64,000 nt of DNA from Aquilaria yunnanensis (taxonomy: Eukaryota > Streptophyta > Magnoliopsida > Malvales > Thymelaeaceae), in the NCBI GenBank assembly GCA_039654915.1, contig CM077593.1:55186501-55250500 (forward strand), written 5' to 3'. The notes under the pieces were generated by a model. That model did not search any database, was not told the DNA's origin, and worked only from the letters and a program-made list of their open reading frames with translations. Numbering within the stretch: the first letter of the stretch is position 1; each line of letters begins with the position of its first letter. The position numbers were made by a program, and so were the translations under genes. Below, piece by piece: positions 10,228-20,651 of this stretch.

Positions 10228-11248
10228 TGATGCGGGTCCGGTTAGGCGGTTCCAGCATCTCCACTGTTGTACAGCGGTATGGGCAGCAGGGACTCCTGGA
10301 AGGACACGAAGGTACCCTGGGGGGGTTACCTGAAGTGATGCTCGGTGGCTTCTGATACTGTGGCTGGTGAGGACGGGAAAGGCTCCCGGCATGGGAGAGA
10401 ACCCGGAGCAGAGATCCTTCAGGGAGACCTGGCTGAAACAATTAGAAAATAGGGGTTAGGAGGCCCTCGGCGTGGATTTTCGGGGGGGAACCTCCAACGC
10501 CCAAGTCAGAGGGGCACAGTAATAAGTACTAGGAACGCTTGCCTAGCGCGTCTTTCTGAGGGCTGAAGGGAGAGTATTTAGGCGTAGAGAGGAGAGCGTC
10601 TTCTTGCCCTTTTGGTCCTCTAGTTGGAAGACCCCTTCTCCTGTTGGAAAAAGTTCTCTCTTAAATGGAAAAACTCCTCCCACCGAAAGAACCCCCTTCC
10701 CTGTGATGACTTTCCTTGTATAAAAGGAAGAGGGTGACCCCTTCAGATGACGACACGTGTATGGTTTAGATAGTGTTCGTACTTCTAAGCGTGGAGCCCC
10801 TAGCCATCTGTAGGCTCTTCGGGTGGCGAGCTGGAGTAGGTGTAGCCCCGTGTGATAGGACGTTAGATTGTGACGTCGTGCCAGAGCATGCCTGGAGGTG
10901 GCATGTTGGTGACTTGTGTAAGCGGAGTGTTAGAGACTCCTTAATGGCTCTTGCCGTACAACCGAGGTCCCTTTGGTTGATGTCTCACTTCTAGGTGAAG
11001 AGCCCTTTTCTGGAGCCTGGTTAGAACTTCAGTCTATTCGTCTTCGGGGGACTTTTTATCACAGGGGGTGGTTGGTCCTTTTCCCTGAGGGTGGTTTGGC
11101 CGGCGTTCCGAAGGAGGTGCTACGCTGGCTTCCGAAGTTGGAATTGGCGAGCTATCGAGGTCGAGGGCCTCAAGTGTATGACTTCCTTCACTCTGGAATC
11201 CTTTTCCGTGGTCGGTGGTTGACCAGGGTGATAGCACTTTGGCTATCA
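10228..11248 (-). mobile_element. T1 5' LTR
   Basis: 1021 bp, colinear with 3522-4571. On the element strand it starts TGATAGCC at 11248 and ends GCATCA at 10228, immediately before the primer site. It has a short deletion near 10510 relative to the 3' LTR. The conserved C-run and GGGCCTCCTAACCCC block of this LTR family is present on the minus strand at about 10450-10485. Confidence 0.9.
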
Positions 11249-11253
11249 CACTC
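11249..11253. repeat. T1 target-site duplication, right copy (CACTC)
   Basis: This matches 3517-3521 exactly. Sequence after it continues the family-B LTR that was interrupted. Confidence 0.9.
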
Positions 11254-13725
11254 CAGGGTAGTCCATTTATGGTGCCAAAATTGTGCATTTAGACTCCCAG
11301 GATTGGTAATGTTCTGTAGGCCATCAGAACACTACCCTTAGTGTGCATACCCAAGTGGCCCTCTTGGGCAGTATGTAAACACATGCATATTGGTCCAACC
11401 ATCACACACATATTCACATTTCATGCACACCATGGCAAGAAAGAAGGAAAATTGTTGCACAAGTCTTAATCTTGGCTATCACATGTTAGGCAATCTTGTT
11501 AAGCTCTAGTGTCCAGCCACTGCACTTGTAACTTCAACTAATAAACTATATCATTATAGCCACATAGTCCCCTATTTTATTTGCTCCATTATCAAGTAGA
11601 GACTTAGAGAAAATGAAGGAATTTTGTTTTACATCAATAGCCCACCTACGGACCAAGTTATGGATTTTTTAAGTTGGTTACAAAATTATGACCAAATGAA
11701 CAGTAACTCAGCCAAGTTTGCAACGTCATATCTTTGGCTACCGGGCTATAAATCCAGAAATTCCTAAGCCCAATTAACCCTATATATGTCCTCTAGGTGT
11801 GGTCAAAATTTCATACCAATATTCAATCTACACAGGGAGATATTAAACTTTAGGTCCAGAGTCAAAATTCTGGCAACTTTTGGACCATTTTGCCCATACA
11901 ATTTTTCCAAACCATGGGAAAACTTCATTCACAAGGGGAAAGCCCTCCAAGGCTATCCCATACATGTTGAATGCACATATTAATTAGATTCTCTTGCATC
12001 TAGCAACTTTATGTGGCAAAAACAGAATTTACAAGTAAGCAGCCTATTATTCACACTTCGGCAGCTTTGCACCACATCACTTACATAGCCAAAACATTAC
12101 TCAAAAATTCACATACTTGTCTCACTTTACATACATTACATGTAAATGCATACATGCACTACATAATGGTCTTAACTCAGCTAAATACGCACCCTAGGTT
12201 ACAGGAGGTCCTGAGACACAATGGACTCCAAAAACAGGATGCTGGACAGCTGCTGCACAACACAATAAGTACCAGCATTAAAAATACCAAATGTGCTCCT
12301 AAAATCACCAAACTCTCCAGATCATAACTAGAAATATGGAAGCTCATGTACCTGAAATTTCAGATCAAAACTCGAACTACAAAGGTTAGTTTGAAGGTGA
12401 TCTTTCTGCTGGACCTGAAATGATGGAATTGAGGGGAGTAAGTTTCATTGAGAAACTTAGTAAGGGTAACACTTGGTTTCTTAAGGTAATGTTATTCTCA
12501 TTAAAACCTGCATCCAAAGACACTAAAAAAAAAACCACAATGCATATATACAAGATATAGCAACCAAATGCAGCAGCCATTCACAATAAACAAACACATG
12601 AAACGTGGCAGTAACATATACGATAGGTTAGTCCATAAAACATGTAATAAACATAAGTAAATCACTATGGCAGCCCTCCTCAAGCTAATTCTTGGTCTTA
12701 GGAGGATTTTAACACTAGTTAGTACTAACTTTTGGCTCTAGAAACCCTCATTTTACTGCCATGTTTGTGCACTTGAGAATAGGTCACAAAACCTTCAATA
12801 AGTGCACTCCCCTCAATAAGCTTGGTTCATCAAGCTCATGGCTCTCTTCCAAGCTTAGCCATAGCTCCATGGATGTTTGAAAATACAGAAAACAACCCAT
12901 GAGAGCAATAGAACCCTTACCAAAGTAGGTAGGCCAAAAGTCAAGCTTGATCCTTGAAGTATGCAAGAAATAGCTCTAGTTTGCTTCCAATTGCTTCCTT
13001 TTGCCTTCAATTTCAATCAATTGCGAGTTTGAAGGTGTGGTGGATATGGATGAAGTATGGCTGTGTTCTTGGGCTAGGGGAGGACAAAAATAAGAGAGGG
13101 ATAAGTGATTTGGCCACTTAAATGGCCCTAAATGAGCTTAAGGGCACCAAAACACAATTAAGAAGCTTAACCTTGCTTTATGTCATTTTCCTTTTCACTA
13201 ATTACGGTTTCTTTGTCTTAAAATCATTGGTACACATGTGCCCAACATTTTTGACTAATTATCAAGTCATGGCTGCCTCCCCATAGTGGGATAACCCCAC
13301 AATTCCACCCTTAGACTTAAGTCAAAAGCTTGAACACCTTAAGGTTTACACTAGGACATTTGGTCCTTTTTGCCTTTAGTGTTTCCTTTGTCCAAACTTG
13401 TCATCCATGAGTAATTTGGTCCCCCAATAGCACTTTCATACCATTTATATCCTTCCCATAACTCTCCAAGTCTCTTTCTTGAGAGTTTTGAAATTGAGTA
13501 CCCGAATTTCCAAAACCTTACAAAAAAGTCCATAGGTTGCTTGACAAACAAGCAATTCTTAAGGCCTTTCTTGGGGGCCAAGTTACCAACTTGGAAAACT
13601 TTTAAGGAGGTGTTGATCATGCCTTTTACCCCCCACACTTCAATCACTATGATGAAAATTACACAATATAATAGTTTTTAGCCATTATGTCACTTGTAAT
13701 TCTCCCATTTTGTGAGGTGGTAACA
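11254..13725 (-). mobile_element. B1 3' LTR, main part
   Basis: 2472 bp; with 3510-3521 it makes a 2484-bp LTR. It begins on the element strand TGTTACCACCTCACAAAATG at 13725. It aligns along its length with the B2, solo, B3 and B5 LTRs. A few short ORFs occur and none is shared in frame between copies, so the LTR is non-coding. Confidence 0.9.
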
Positions 13726-13744
13726 ATCCTCCCCCCCCCCCTTA
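13726..13744 (-). other. B1 polypurine tract
   Basis: The minus strand reads AAGG followed by a long G run and GAGGAT right up to the LTR start. The run is longer here (about 12 G) than in B2, B3 and B5, consistent with slippage. Confidence 0.8.
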
Positions 13745-15102
13745 AAAATTTTGGTCCTCCAAAATAGCCTTTAGGTTCAGGTATTCTTCAGGATACCTTT
13801 CCATAAGGTCTTTTTCGGTTTCCCAGGTTGCTTCTCTTTCAGAGTGGTGTGACCACTGAACTTTAACCGTGGGAATATGTTTGTTTCTTAACCTTTTGGT
13901 ATCCTTGGCTAAGATAGCTATAGGTTTCTCTTCATATGTCAAGTTAGATTCCAACTGTATGTCTTCCACTACAATAGCATGCTTTGTGTCCAATAGACAC
14001 TTCTTAAGCACACTGATGTGAAAAACATTATGAACACTTGACATGCTCGGCGGTAGAGCTAACCTGTATGCTACCTTGCCAACTCTGTCTAGGATCTCAT
14101 AAGGACCGATGTATCTTCAAGTTAACTTGGTTCTTTTGCCAAATCTGACAGTGACTTTGGTTGGTGCAACTTTCAGCCAAACATTGTCACCAACCTCAAA
14201 TTGCAAGTCTCTCCTTCTTTTGTTGACATAGGCTGTGGTCCTTTCATTGGCTGCCTTTAATCTCTCTTGAATCTTCTTAATTTTGGCAGTAGTCTCTTCA
14301 ATAACTTCGGGACCCAACTCTAGCCTGTCTGAGGCTTCCACCCAACAGTGGGGTGTCATGCACCTTCTTCCATATAATGCTTCATAAGGTGCCATGCCAA
14401 TGGTGTTTTGGTAACTATTGTTATATGAGAATTCCACCAATGGCAAGTGTTGGTCCTATTCACCTTTGAAATCTAACACACAGCTGTTGAGCATGTCTTC
14501 AAGTATCTGTATCACCCTTTCAGATTGCCCATCTGTCTGAGGATGATAAGCAGTACTCAAATGGATTTTGGTTCCTAGTGCTTTATTAAAAGCACTCCAA
14601 AACCGTGCTGTAATTCTCGGATCTCTATAAGATACAATGGAGTCTAGCACTCCATGTAGTCTCACTATCACCTAGACATAAATCTGAGCTAACTTCTCCA
14701 ACGAGTCTGTGAGTTCATAGGTAAGAAGTTGGCACATTTGGTTAGCCTATCCACAATGAACTAGATGGTATCATGCCTTAATTTGGTCATAGGCAACCCA
14801 GTCAAAAAGTCCATGGTTATGTTGCTCCACTTCCTCACTAGTATAGGTAGAGTCTATAGGGTACCAGCTGGCTTCTGGTGCTCTACCTTTACCCTTTGGC
14901 ATGTGGCACATTTGGAGACATAACTAACTATGTCTCTCCTCATGTTTGGCCACCAGAAGTGAGTCTTCGAGTCTTTATACATTTTCTCACTTCCTGGATG
15001 GATGTTCAACTTGCTTGTGTGAGCTTCTTCAAGTATTTCATCCCTGAGCTTTGCTCCTTTAGGCACATATATTCAGTCCTTGAAGTACAGTAATCCTTGC
15101 CT
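13745..15102 (-). pseudogene. B1 integrase with chromodomain-like C-terminus, degraded
   Basis: On the minus strand, 15066-14854 holds the integrase zinc finger (His pair in 'HTSKLNIHPG', Cys pair in 'CATCQRVKVEH'). 14671-14456 holds the catalytic core end with the RDPR block and 'HPQTDGQSERVIQ', which keeps the catalytic Glu. 14446-14117 holds the conserved 'ALYGRRCMTPHCW' segment, and 14044-13742 a 'VFHISVLKK' segment ending in a chromodomain-like 'VKVQWSHHSEREATWE'. Integrase inserts cDNA, and the tail targets chromatin in chromoviruses. Several stops separate these pieces, including one just before the 'RYIGPYE' (GPY/F) motif. Confidence 0.8.
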
Positions 15103-15790
15103 GTAGGCAAAGGATTGATTAATTTCCTTCACAGTCTTTGGTCTTTCCCACTCTTGCACTGCCTTGACCTTTTCAGGGTCTGCCTTAAGGCCTTGTGAAT
15201 CTATGATGTGCCCTAGGAAAGACACTTCCCTTATCCAGAATTCATACTCAGATAACTTGGCATAAAGCTGATGCTGCAACAGAGTCTTTAAGACAATCTT
15301 CAGATGATGTTCATGTTCATTTTCATCCTTGGAATACACTAGGATGTCATCAATTAACACAACCACAAATTTGTCCATATGTGGTCTAAACACTCTGTTC
15401 ATCAGGTCCATGAAAGCAGCTGGGGAATTAGTCAAACCAAATGGCATGACTGTGTACTCATAATGCCCATATCTGGTCCTAAATGTAGTCTTAGGAATGT
15501 CCTTTTCCTTTACTCTCAACTGGAAGTATCCATATCTCAAATCTATCTTGGAGAAGATCTTAGCTCCCTTGAGTTGATCAAATAGATCCTCAATCCTAAG
15601 GAGTGGATACTTGTTCTTGATAGTCACTGCATTAAGTTTCCTATAGTCAATGCATAGTCTCAAAGATCAATCCTTCTTTTTCACAAAGAGAACAGGAGCT
15701 CCCCATGGTGAAACACTTGGCCTTATGAACCCTTTTTCAAGGAGTTCATCAAGTTGTTTCTTGAGCTCATTCATCTATGTGATTTTCAAT
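15103..15790 (-). pseudogene. B1 reverse transcriptase, C-terminus and RNase H deleted
   Basis: 15663-15073 translates '[20 protein letters not shown]'-type RT fingers, then the catalytic box as [10 protein letters not shown] where other copies have FIDD. After 'RPKTVKEI' it jumps directly to '[14 protein letters not shown]', which lies next to the integrase zinc finger in B5, so the rest of the connection domain and all of RNase H are missing. A TGA interrupts the segment before '[10 protein letters not shown]', caused by a base change in the GGATCT of the other copies. Confidence 0.8.
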
Positions 15791-16470
15791 TTGTTAAGGA
15801 GGTATGGATATTGGACTAGCTTCTGGTTGCAGCTTGATTTCAAACTTAATCTCCCTTTGTGGTGGAATACCTAGCAGGTCTTTAGGAAAGACTTGTGGAA
15901 AGTCTCTCACTATAGCTATTCTATCCACTTGTTCTTCACAGTGTAATTGATTCAATGCATAACAATAATCATGCTCAGAAATCACAGGCATCTAATCTAG
16001 TACCTCTAGCTCAATGCCATGCATTTCATACACTAATTCCTTAGAATTTACTAATGCATGCACTTCATCATTAGGTAATGTGATTTCCCTTTTAGCACAA
16101 TCAATTCTTATGTTATGCATAGCAAGCCAATTCATACCCAGCACTAAATCATACTTAGGAATATCCAACACTAGTAGATTAGTCATAACCTTAGTCTTTC
16201 CTACTACTAGCTCACAATACTTAGCTAGGTCATTAGTGAAAAGACATTGACTACCTGCTGCTTTCACTAAGGATATCCTAGGCAGGATTTTAGTAGGCAA
16301 TTTCATGGCATTAACAAATTTCCTAGACACTATAGACACAGATGCACCAGTATCAAATAGAACACTAAGAGGCTTACCATTAAGGTAAATGTTACCTCTT
16401 AGTGCTCCTCCCTGCTCTGATGTCTCTGCCTTCTCCACTTGGAAGACTCTGCTAGCTCTCTGCACTTGAG
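15791..16470 (-). pseudogene. B1 protease region
   Basis: 16465-15992 is open for 157 codons and contains the aspartic-protease box 'VLFDTGASVSIV' and the downstream 'YDLVLGMNWLAMH' block typical of Ty3/gypsy protease. A stop follows 'LEVLD', then the linker to RT ('VISEHDYCYALNQLHCEE') is open to about 15794. The catalytic Asp is intact, unlike in B5. Confidence 0.8.
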
Positions 16471-17914
16471 GAACTGGCCTCTACTGTCCCTCCCTTAGTG
16501 GTCTTCCTCTAGGTCCTGCCCGAATAGGTCTTACTAGACCTTGGTCTTCTGGCCTCCTTTGAGCCTATGGGCAGTCTTTGATCCAATGATCCATGGATCC
16601 ACATCTTAGACACGCTTGGGTATCAAAGTAGCAAGGTTTCTTTCCATGAAACCTCCTACACTTAGGGCACCTTAGGCAAGGGAACTTCCCCTTAACCTTG
16701 CCCTCACCACCAAAATGGGAACTCTTGGCAATTCTCTTGCCATGTGGTCGCTTCTTCTGCTTGCCTCCTGCCTGACTACTTTCCCTTGGTCCACTGGCAA
16801 AGTACTTAGTCTCATACTCCTCTCGCTATACTAATAGAGGTTTCTACACTGCTTCATGGTATGTAACTGCTCCAAAAGGTCTAACAGCCTTTCTAATGTC
16901 TGACCTTAGGCCTCTGACAAATCTTTTGGCCTTCAACTCCTCTAGTCCATGAAACTGAGGAGCATACCTCACCAACTGATTGAATTTGTGCTCACACTCT
17001 AGGACATTGAGGTTGTCCTACCTTGGAGCTTCAAATTCAGCTTGCTTCATATCCTTGATGGCATCACTGATGTACTGTTCCTAGAACAGCTGTGTGAACT
17101 CTGGCCAGCTCATCTCAATATCTCTTCATGGCCTTCTGCCATTCTAGAAAGCATACCTGTCTCTGGTGTTTCTTCACCACATCTCTGCACTACCTACCAA
17201 GTTCTAAGTAGCGAGTGACACCTTCTTGGTAAGGCTGAGTGGCATCCTCTCAAACATCTTTTCTATGAAGATTAACCACTCCTCAGCTCTCTCTGGCCTA
17301 GCTCCTCTATCAAACTGTGGAGGTCTTAGGCCTTAGAACCTCTCTAACAATCTAACCTCATCTAGGCCTTCTAGATCTTTTGATTTGTTTCTCCTAGATC
17401 TATGAGAGCTCTCTACATGTTGATGCTCTCTATGATCTCTATGTCTTCTCCTGGATCTTCTCTCATGGCCTTCCTCAATCTCATTCCTAGTGGAGGAATG
17501 GTCATAGACTGAGGGATTGGTCCTGGACACCTGGCCAATCTTAGATCTTACTCTTCTGCCTCTTAGATTTCTCCTATCCTCTTTTTCAACCTCAATGGTC
17601 CCATCATTTGTGTCTTCTAAGCTTCCAGAAGGAACATTTTCAGTTGTGTTCCTAGTATCCTCTTCTAGTTGTTGCTGTGCATCCTGAACTAGTTCTACTG
17701 GAGCTACTTGGACTCCCTGCTATTATGCTTGAATCAACCTCATTAAGTTTTCATTGATTAGAGCTAAGTTTCTCTGAAGCTCTAACCAAACCTGAGGCAC
17801 TTCAGGGTTTGGTACCCCCTGTTGCCCCTAATTCCCTCTATTCTGTCCATTTCCTTATTGCCTAGAATCAGTAGGAGGCCTTCGGGGTGGTTCCCCTCTC
17901 CTTGTGGCAAGCAT
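16471..17914 (-). pseudogene. B1 gag
   Basis: The probable start is the ATG at 17914 (minus; 'MLATRRGEPPRRPP'). A charged segment with 'SRTNPSVYDHSSTRNEIE' follows, then the capsid-like 'MFERMPLS' and 'NLVGSAEMW' blocks near 17260-17160. A CX2CX4HX4C zinc knuckle lies at 16612-16571 (C-LR-C-GSMD-H-WIKD-C), intact only in this copy of family B. Many stops are present, so it is not functional. Confidence 0.75.
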
Positions 17915-18063
17915 GATTACTGCCTGCATTGATGATCCATCATAGAGCACATATAAAGATCATAGGTATTTCAATGGTACTTGACACTAGCAGCTGACCA
18001 AACTGAGTTCATATATGTAGATACATGCAATGCAACTATATGCTATGTACATGTATAAACCAT
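17915..18063 (-). other. B1 untranslated leader
   Basis: Short AT-rich leader between primer site and gag start; nothing else seen. Confidence 0.6.
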
Positions 18064-18075
18064 GCTCTGACACCA
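18064..18075 (-). other. B1 primer-binding site (initiator Met tRNA type)
   Basis: The minus strand reads TGGTGTCAGAGC, one base different from the canonical initiator-Met site TGGTATCAGAGC, five bases after the 5' LTR end at 18081. This is the usual primer of plant chromoviruses. Confidence 0.9.
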
Positions 18076-18080
18076 ACTTC

Positions 18081-19002
18081 TGTTACCCACTCCGGGGTAG
18101 TCCAATTATGGTGCCAAAATTGTGCATTTAGACTCCCAGGATTGGTAATGTTCTGTAGGCCATCAGAACACTACCCTTAGTGTGCTACCCAAGTGGCCCT
18201 CTTGGGCATTATGTAAACACATGCATATTGGTCCAACCATCACACACATATTCACATTTCAAGCACACCATGGCAGCAAAGACGGAAAATAGTAGCACAA
18301 GTCTTAATCTTGGCTACCACACATTAGGCAATCTTGTTAAGCTCTAGTTACCAGCCACTGCGCCTGTAACTTCCACTAATAAATTGTATCATTCTAGCCT
18401 CATACCCCCCTATTTTTTTGTTCCATTATCAAGTAGAGACTTAGAGAAAATGAAGGAATTTTTTTTTACATCAATAGCCCGCCTATGGACCAAGTTATGG
18501 ATTTTTTAAGTTGGTTACAAAATTCTGACCAAATGAACAGTAACACAGCCAACTTTGCAACGTCATATATTTGGTTACAGGGCTATAAATACAGAAATTC
18601 CAAAGCCCAGTTAACCCTCTAGATGTCCTCTAGGTGTGGTCAAAGTTTCATACCAATATTCATTCTACACAGGGAGATATTAAACTTTAGGTCCAAAGTC
18701 AAAATTCTGGCAACTTTTGGACCATTTTGCCCATACAATTTTTCCAAACCATGGGAAAACTTCATTCACAAGGGGAAAGCCCTCCAAGGCTATCCCATAC
18801 ATGTCCAATTCACATATTAATTAGATTCTCTTGTATCTAGCAACTTTATGTGGCCAAAATAGAATTTACAAGCAAGTAGCCTATCATTCACACTTCGGCA
18901 GCTTTGCACCACATCACTTACATAGCCAAAACATTACTCAAATGTTCACATACTTGTCTCATCTTACATACAGTACATGTACATGCATACACTACTTGTG
19001 AA
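18081..19002 (-). mobile_element. B1 5' LTR, truncated
   Basis: About 920 bp matching the U5-side third of family-B LTRs (compare 11254-12160). Similarity breaks off at about 19002 after 'CATACACTACT', where Tat pol sequence begins. The remaining 1.5 kb of this LTR is absent. Confidence 0.85.
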
Positions 19003-20283
19003 CACCTTGTTCATCAGCCATTGATATGTGTGCCCCATTTATTTTAGCCCTAAAGGCATTTAGATATAGCAGAAGGTGCGTTCATCAGTGATGAATGAAG
19101 TCTTTTCCTTATTGATTGGGTTTGTTTAGATCTAATGATACCCACTAAAAGAATCCAGAAAACTTAGTACCTCATATCTTGAGGTGGAATCTACCAACTA
19201 ATCCATCATAGGTAGTGGCTGTGAATCTTTTGGGCATCCATCATTTGCTCTGGTAAAGTCAATGCATATTCAAAGTTTATCACACCCTTTTTTTTGTACC
19301 AATAACCATGTTGCTCAACCAATCGATGCATTCAACGTCCTTTATCACCCCTGCCTCAGGAAGACATTATGTCTTTGACTTGATGAAAGCTCTCTTGTTT
19401 GGGGATAAATTTTACTTCTTTTGCCTTATGGGCTTAGCGAGGGGATCAACATTTAAACTATGTTGAATTATGCTAAGATTTATTGCAGGCATATCCTTTG
19501 GCGAGTGAGCAAAGAGATCTTTGTTTGATTTTGTGAAATCTACAAGTTCAACTTTTTCCCCAACAGGCACATTTTTCCCGATCTTGGTACTTTGGCCTTC
19601 AATGACCTCTAAGCTCTCTATTTCAACATCCATTCAATCGGCCTTATCCCCTACATTTTCATATGGCTCTTTCGTTGCCATCATTGTTGAGATGTGAACT
19701 TTTTTCTTCATCAGAGGTTCATACACCTTAAAAAAGACCTTTTAGACCATGGCCTGGTCAATGAAGATGATTGTGTCACCTTTGTTAGCTTCAAAGGTCA
19801 CGGTCAGATACTTAACATCTGACCACATGTGAAACATCCCTTCGGTCTGCCTTCCAATGAGGGTTTTATATGGCAAGGGAACTCAACAATGATAACATTT
19901 CCCATCACTGAGGTGTATAACTCCTCACCATCGCTTATACGCCTCCCCATAACCATCAATGGTAGTTCAATGAAACCAAAGATCGGGAGTTCATCAAGGC
20001 CTACTCCATATTTTGGCGATACAATTGATTTAAAAGCTTCCGTTGACATCCCTAGCTTTGGTAGTATGTGAGAAAACAACACATTGGTGTTTGATCCATC
20101 ATCACAGAGGACCTTTTTAACATCTTAGTTCATTATTCAGGCAATAATCAGAAGGGGCTCATCATGAGGGAAGTTGATGGTGCTTCCATAAGATCTTGTC
20201 AATAGATTTTTTGGCTTTCTAAAGTTGAGCGTAGCTATTTCCTTTGCCTTCCTTTTCCATTTTGATGAAGGAGGTTTGCCCCT
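19003..20283 (-). pseudogene. T3: Tat protease and RT N-terminal relic
   Basis: On the minus strand from 20283 to 19003 this follows T2 from about 51780 to 53020. Protease has 'LCDDGSN' (near 20100) and 20082-19804 has 'GFIELPLMVMGRRI', the counterpart of T2 'GWIDLPLMMKGTSV'. 19633-19412 contains 'NKDLFAHSPKDMPAIN' and ends 'AKPIRQKK', and degraded RT fingers continue to the 'NKVF' position at 19003. Frameshifts and stops are frequent. There is no LTR on either side. It shares the Asp-Asp-Gly-Ser protease box with T2. Confidence 0.8.
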
Positions 20284-20651
20284 CAAAGCCCTAAGTACAT
20301 AGGCTATGGGCTAAGTGGATTAAGGACTCATGAAGCATGAGAAACTCAAGATTTAAGCTCTATGACCTTGGAAAATGAAGTAATGAAGGAAGCAAAAAGA
20401 TGGCTTAAGTGCTAAGCTCATTCATATTCATTTCTTGCTTAGCCAATAAGTAAGATGCAAAGGATGATTTATGAAGATGAGGAACTCAATTGAAAATTTT
20501 ATCAAATGGAATCCATGGGAGGATCTTTTATATGGACATTTAAGTGTTTCGTGCAAAAATGTAACTTACTTAAGCTTGCGTTAGGCCAATTACTGTGCCA
20601 TTATCTACATCCAGTTAATGGCATGCTTCCACTCACCATTACTATCTTAAT
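20284..20651. other. Unassigned spacer
   Basis: 370 bases between the T3 relic and the B2 LTR. AT-rich, no domain, no shared repeat noticed. It may be the original insertion context of B2 or a further Tat remnant too decayed to read. Confidence 0.4.

Larger units (their letters stand above)
3522..11248 (-). mobile_element. Element T1: Tat-lineage deletion derivative with antisense accessory gene
   Basis: A 7727-bp element bounded by two LTRs (TGATAGCC...GCATCA on its own strand) and by the exact 5-bp direct repeat CACTC at 3517-3521 and 11249-11253, the expected Ty3/gypsy target duplication. Element order on the minus strand is 5' LTR (11248-10228), primer site (10227-10207), N-terminal gag remnant, RNase H/integrase relic (about 9685-8640), an accessory gene on the opposite strand (5398-7916), polypurine tract (4584-4572) and 3' LTR (4571-3522). 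The rest of gag, protease and reverse transcriptase are deleted, so any mobility needed proteins in trans. The target was B1's LTR, 12 bp from its end. Confidence 0.9.
3510..19002 (-). mobile_element. Element B1: family-B Tekay-like chromovirus, 5' LTR truncated, hosting T1
   Basis: Minus-strand Ty3/gypsy element. Read on its own strand it has a truncated 5' LTR (19002-18081), an initiator-Met-type primer site (18075-18064), gag, protease, RT, integrase with GPY/F and chromodomain-like tail, a polypurine tract (13744-13726) and a 3' LTR (13725-3510). The 3' LTR is interrupted by T1 and is 2484 bp once T1 and one copy of its target duplication are removed. The coding region has many stops and lacks RNase H, so it is dead. 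The 5' LTR stops after about 920 bp and abuts a Tat relic, so B1's own target duplication cannot be tested. Confidence 0.85.

Noticed and set aside
18064..18075. Initiator-Met tRNA-like sequence as a tRNA gene
   Set aside because: Only the 12-base primer complement is present beside an LTR; no tRNA cloverleaf or internal promoter boxes.
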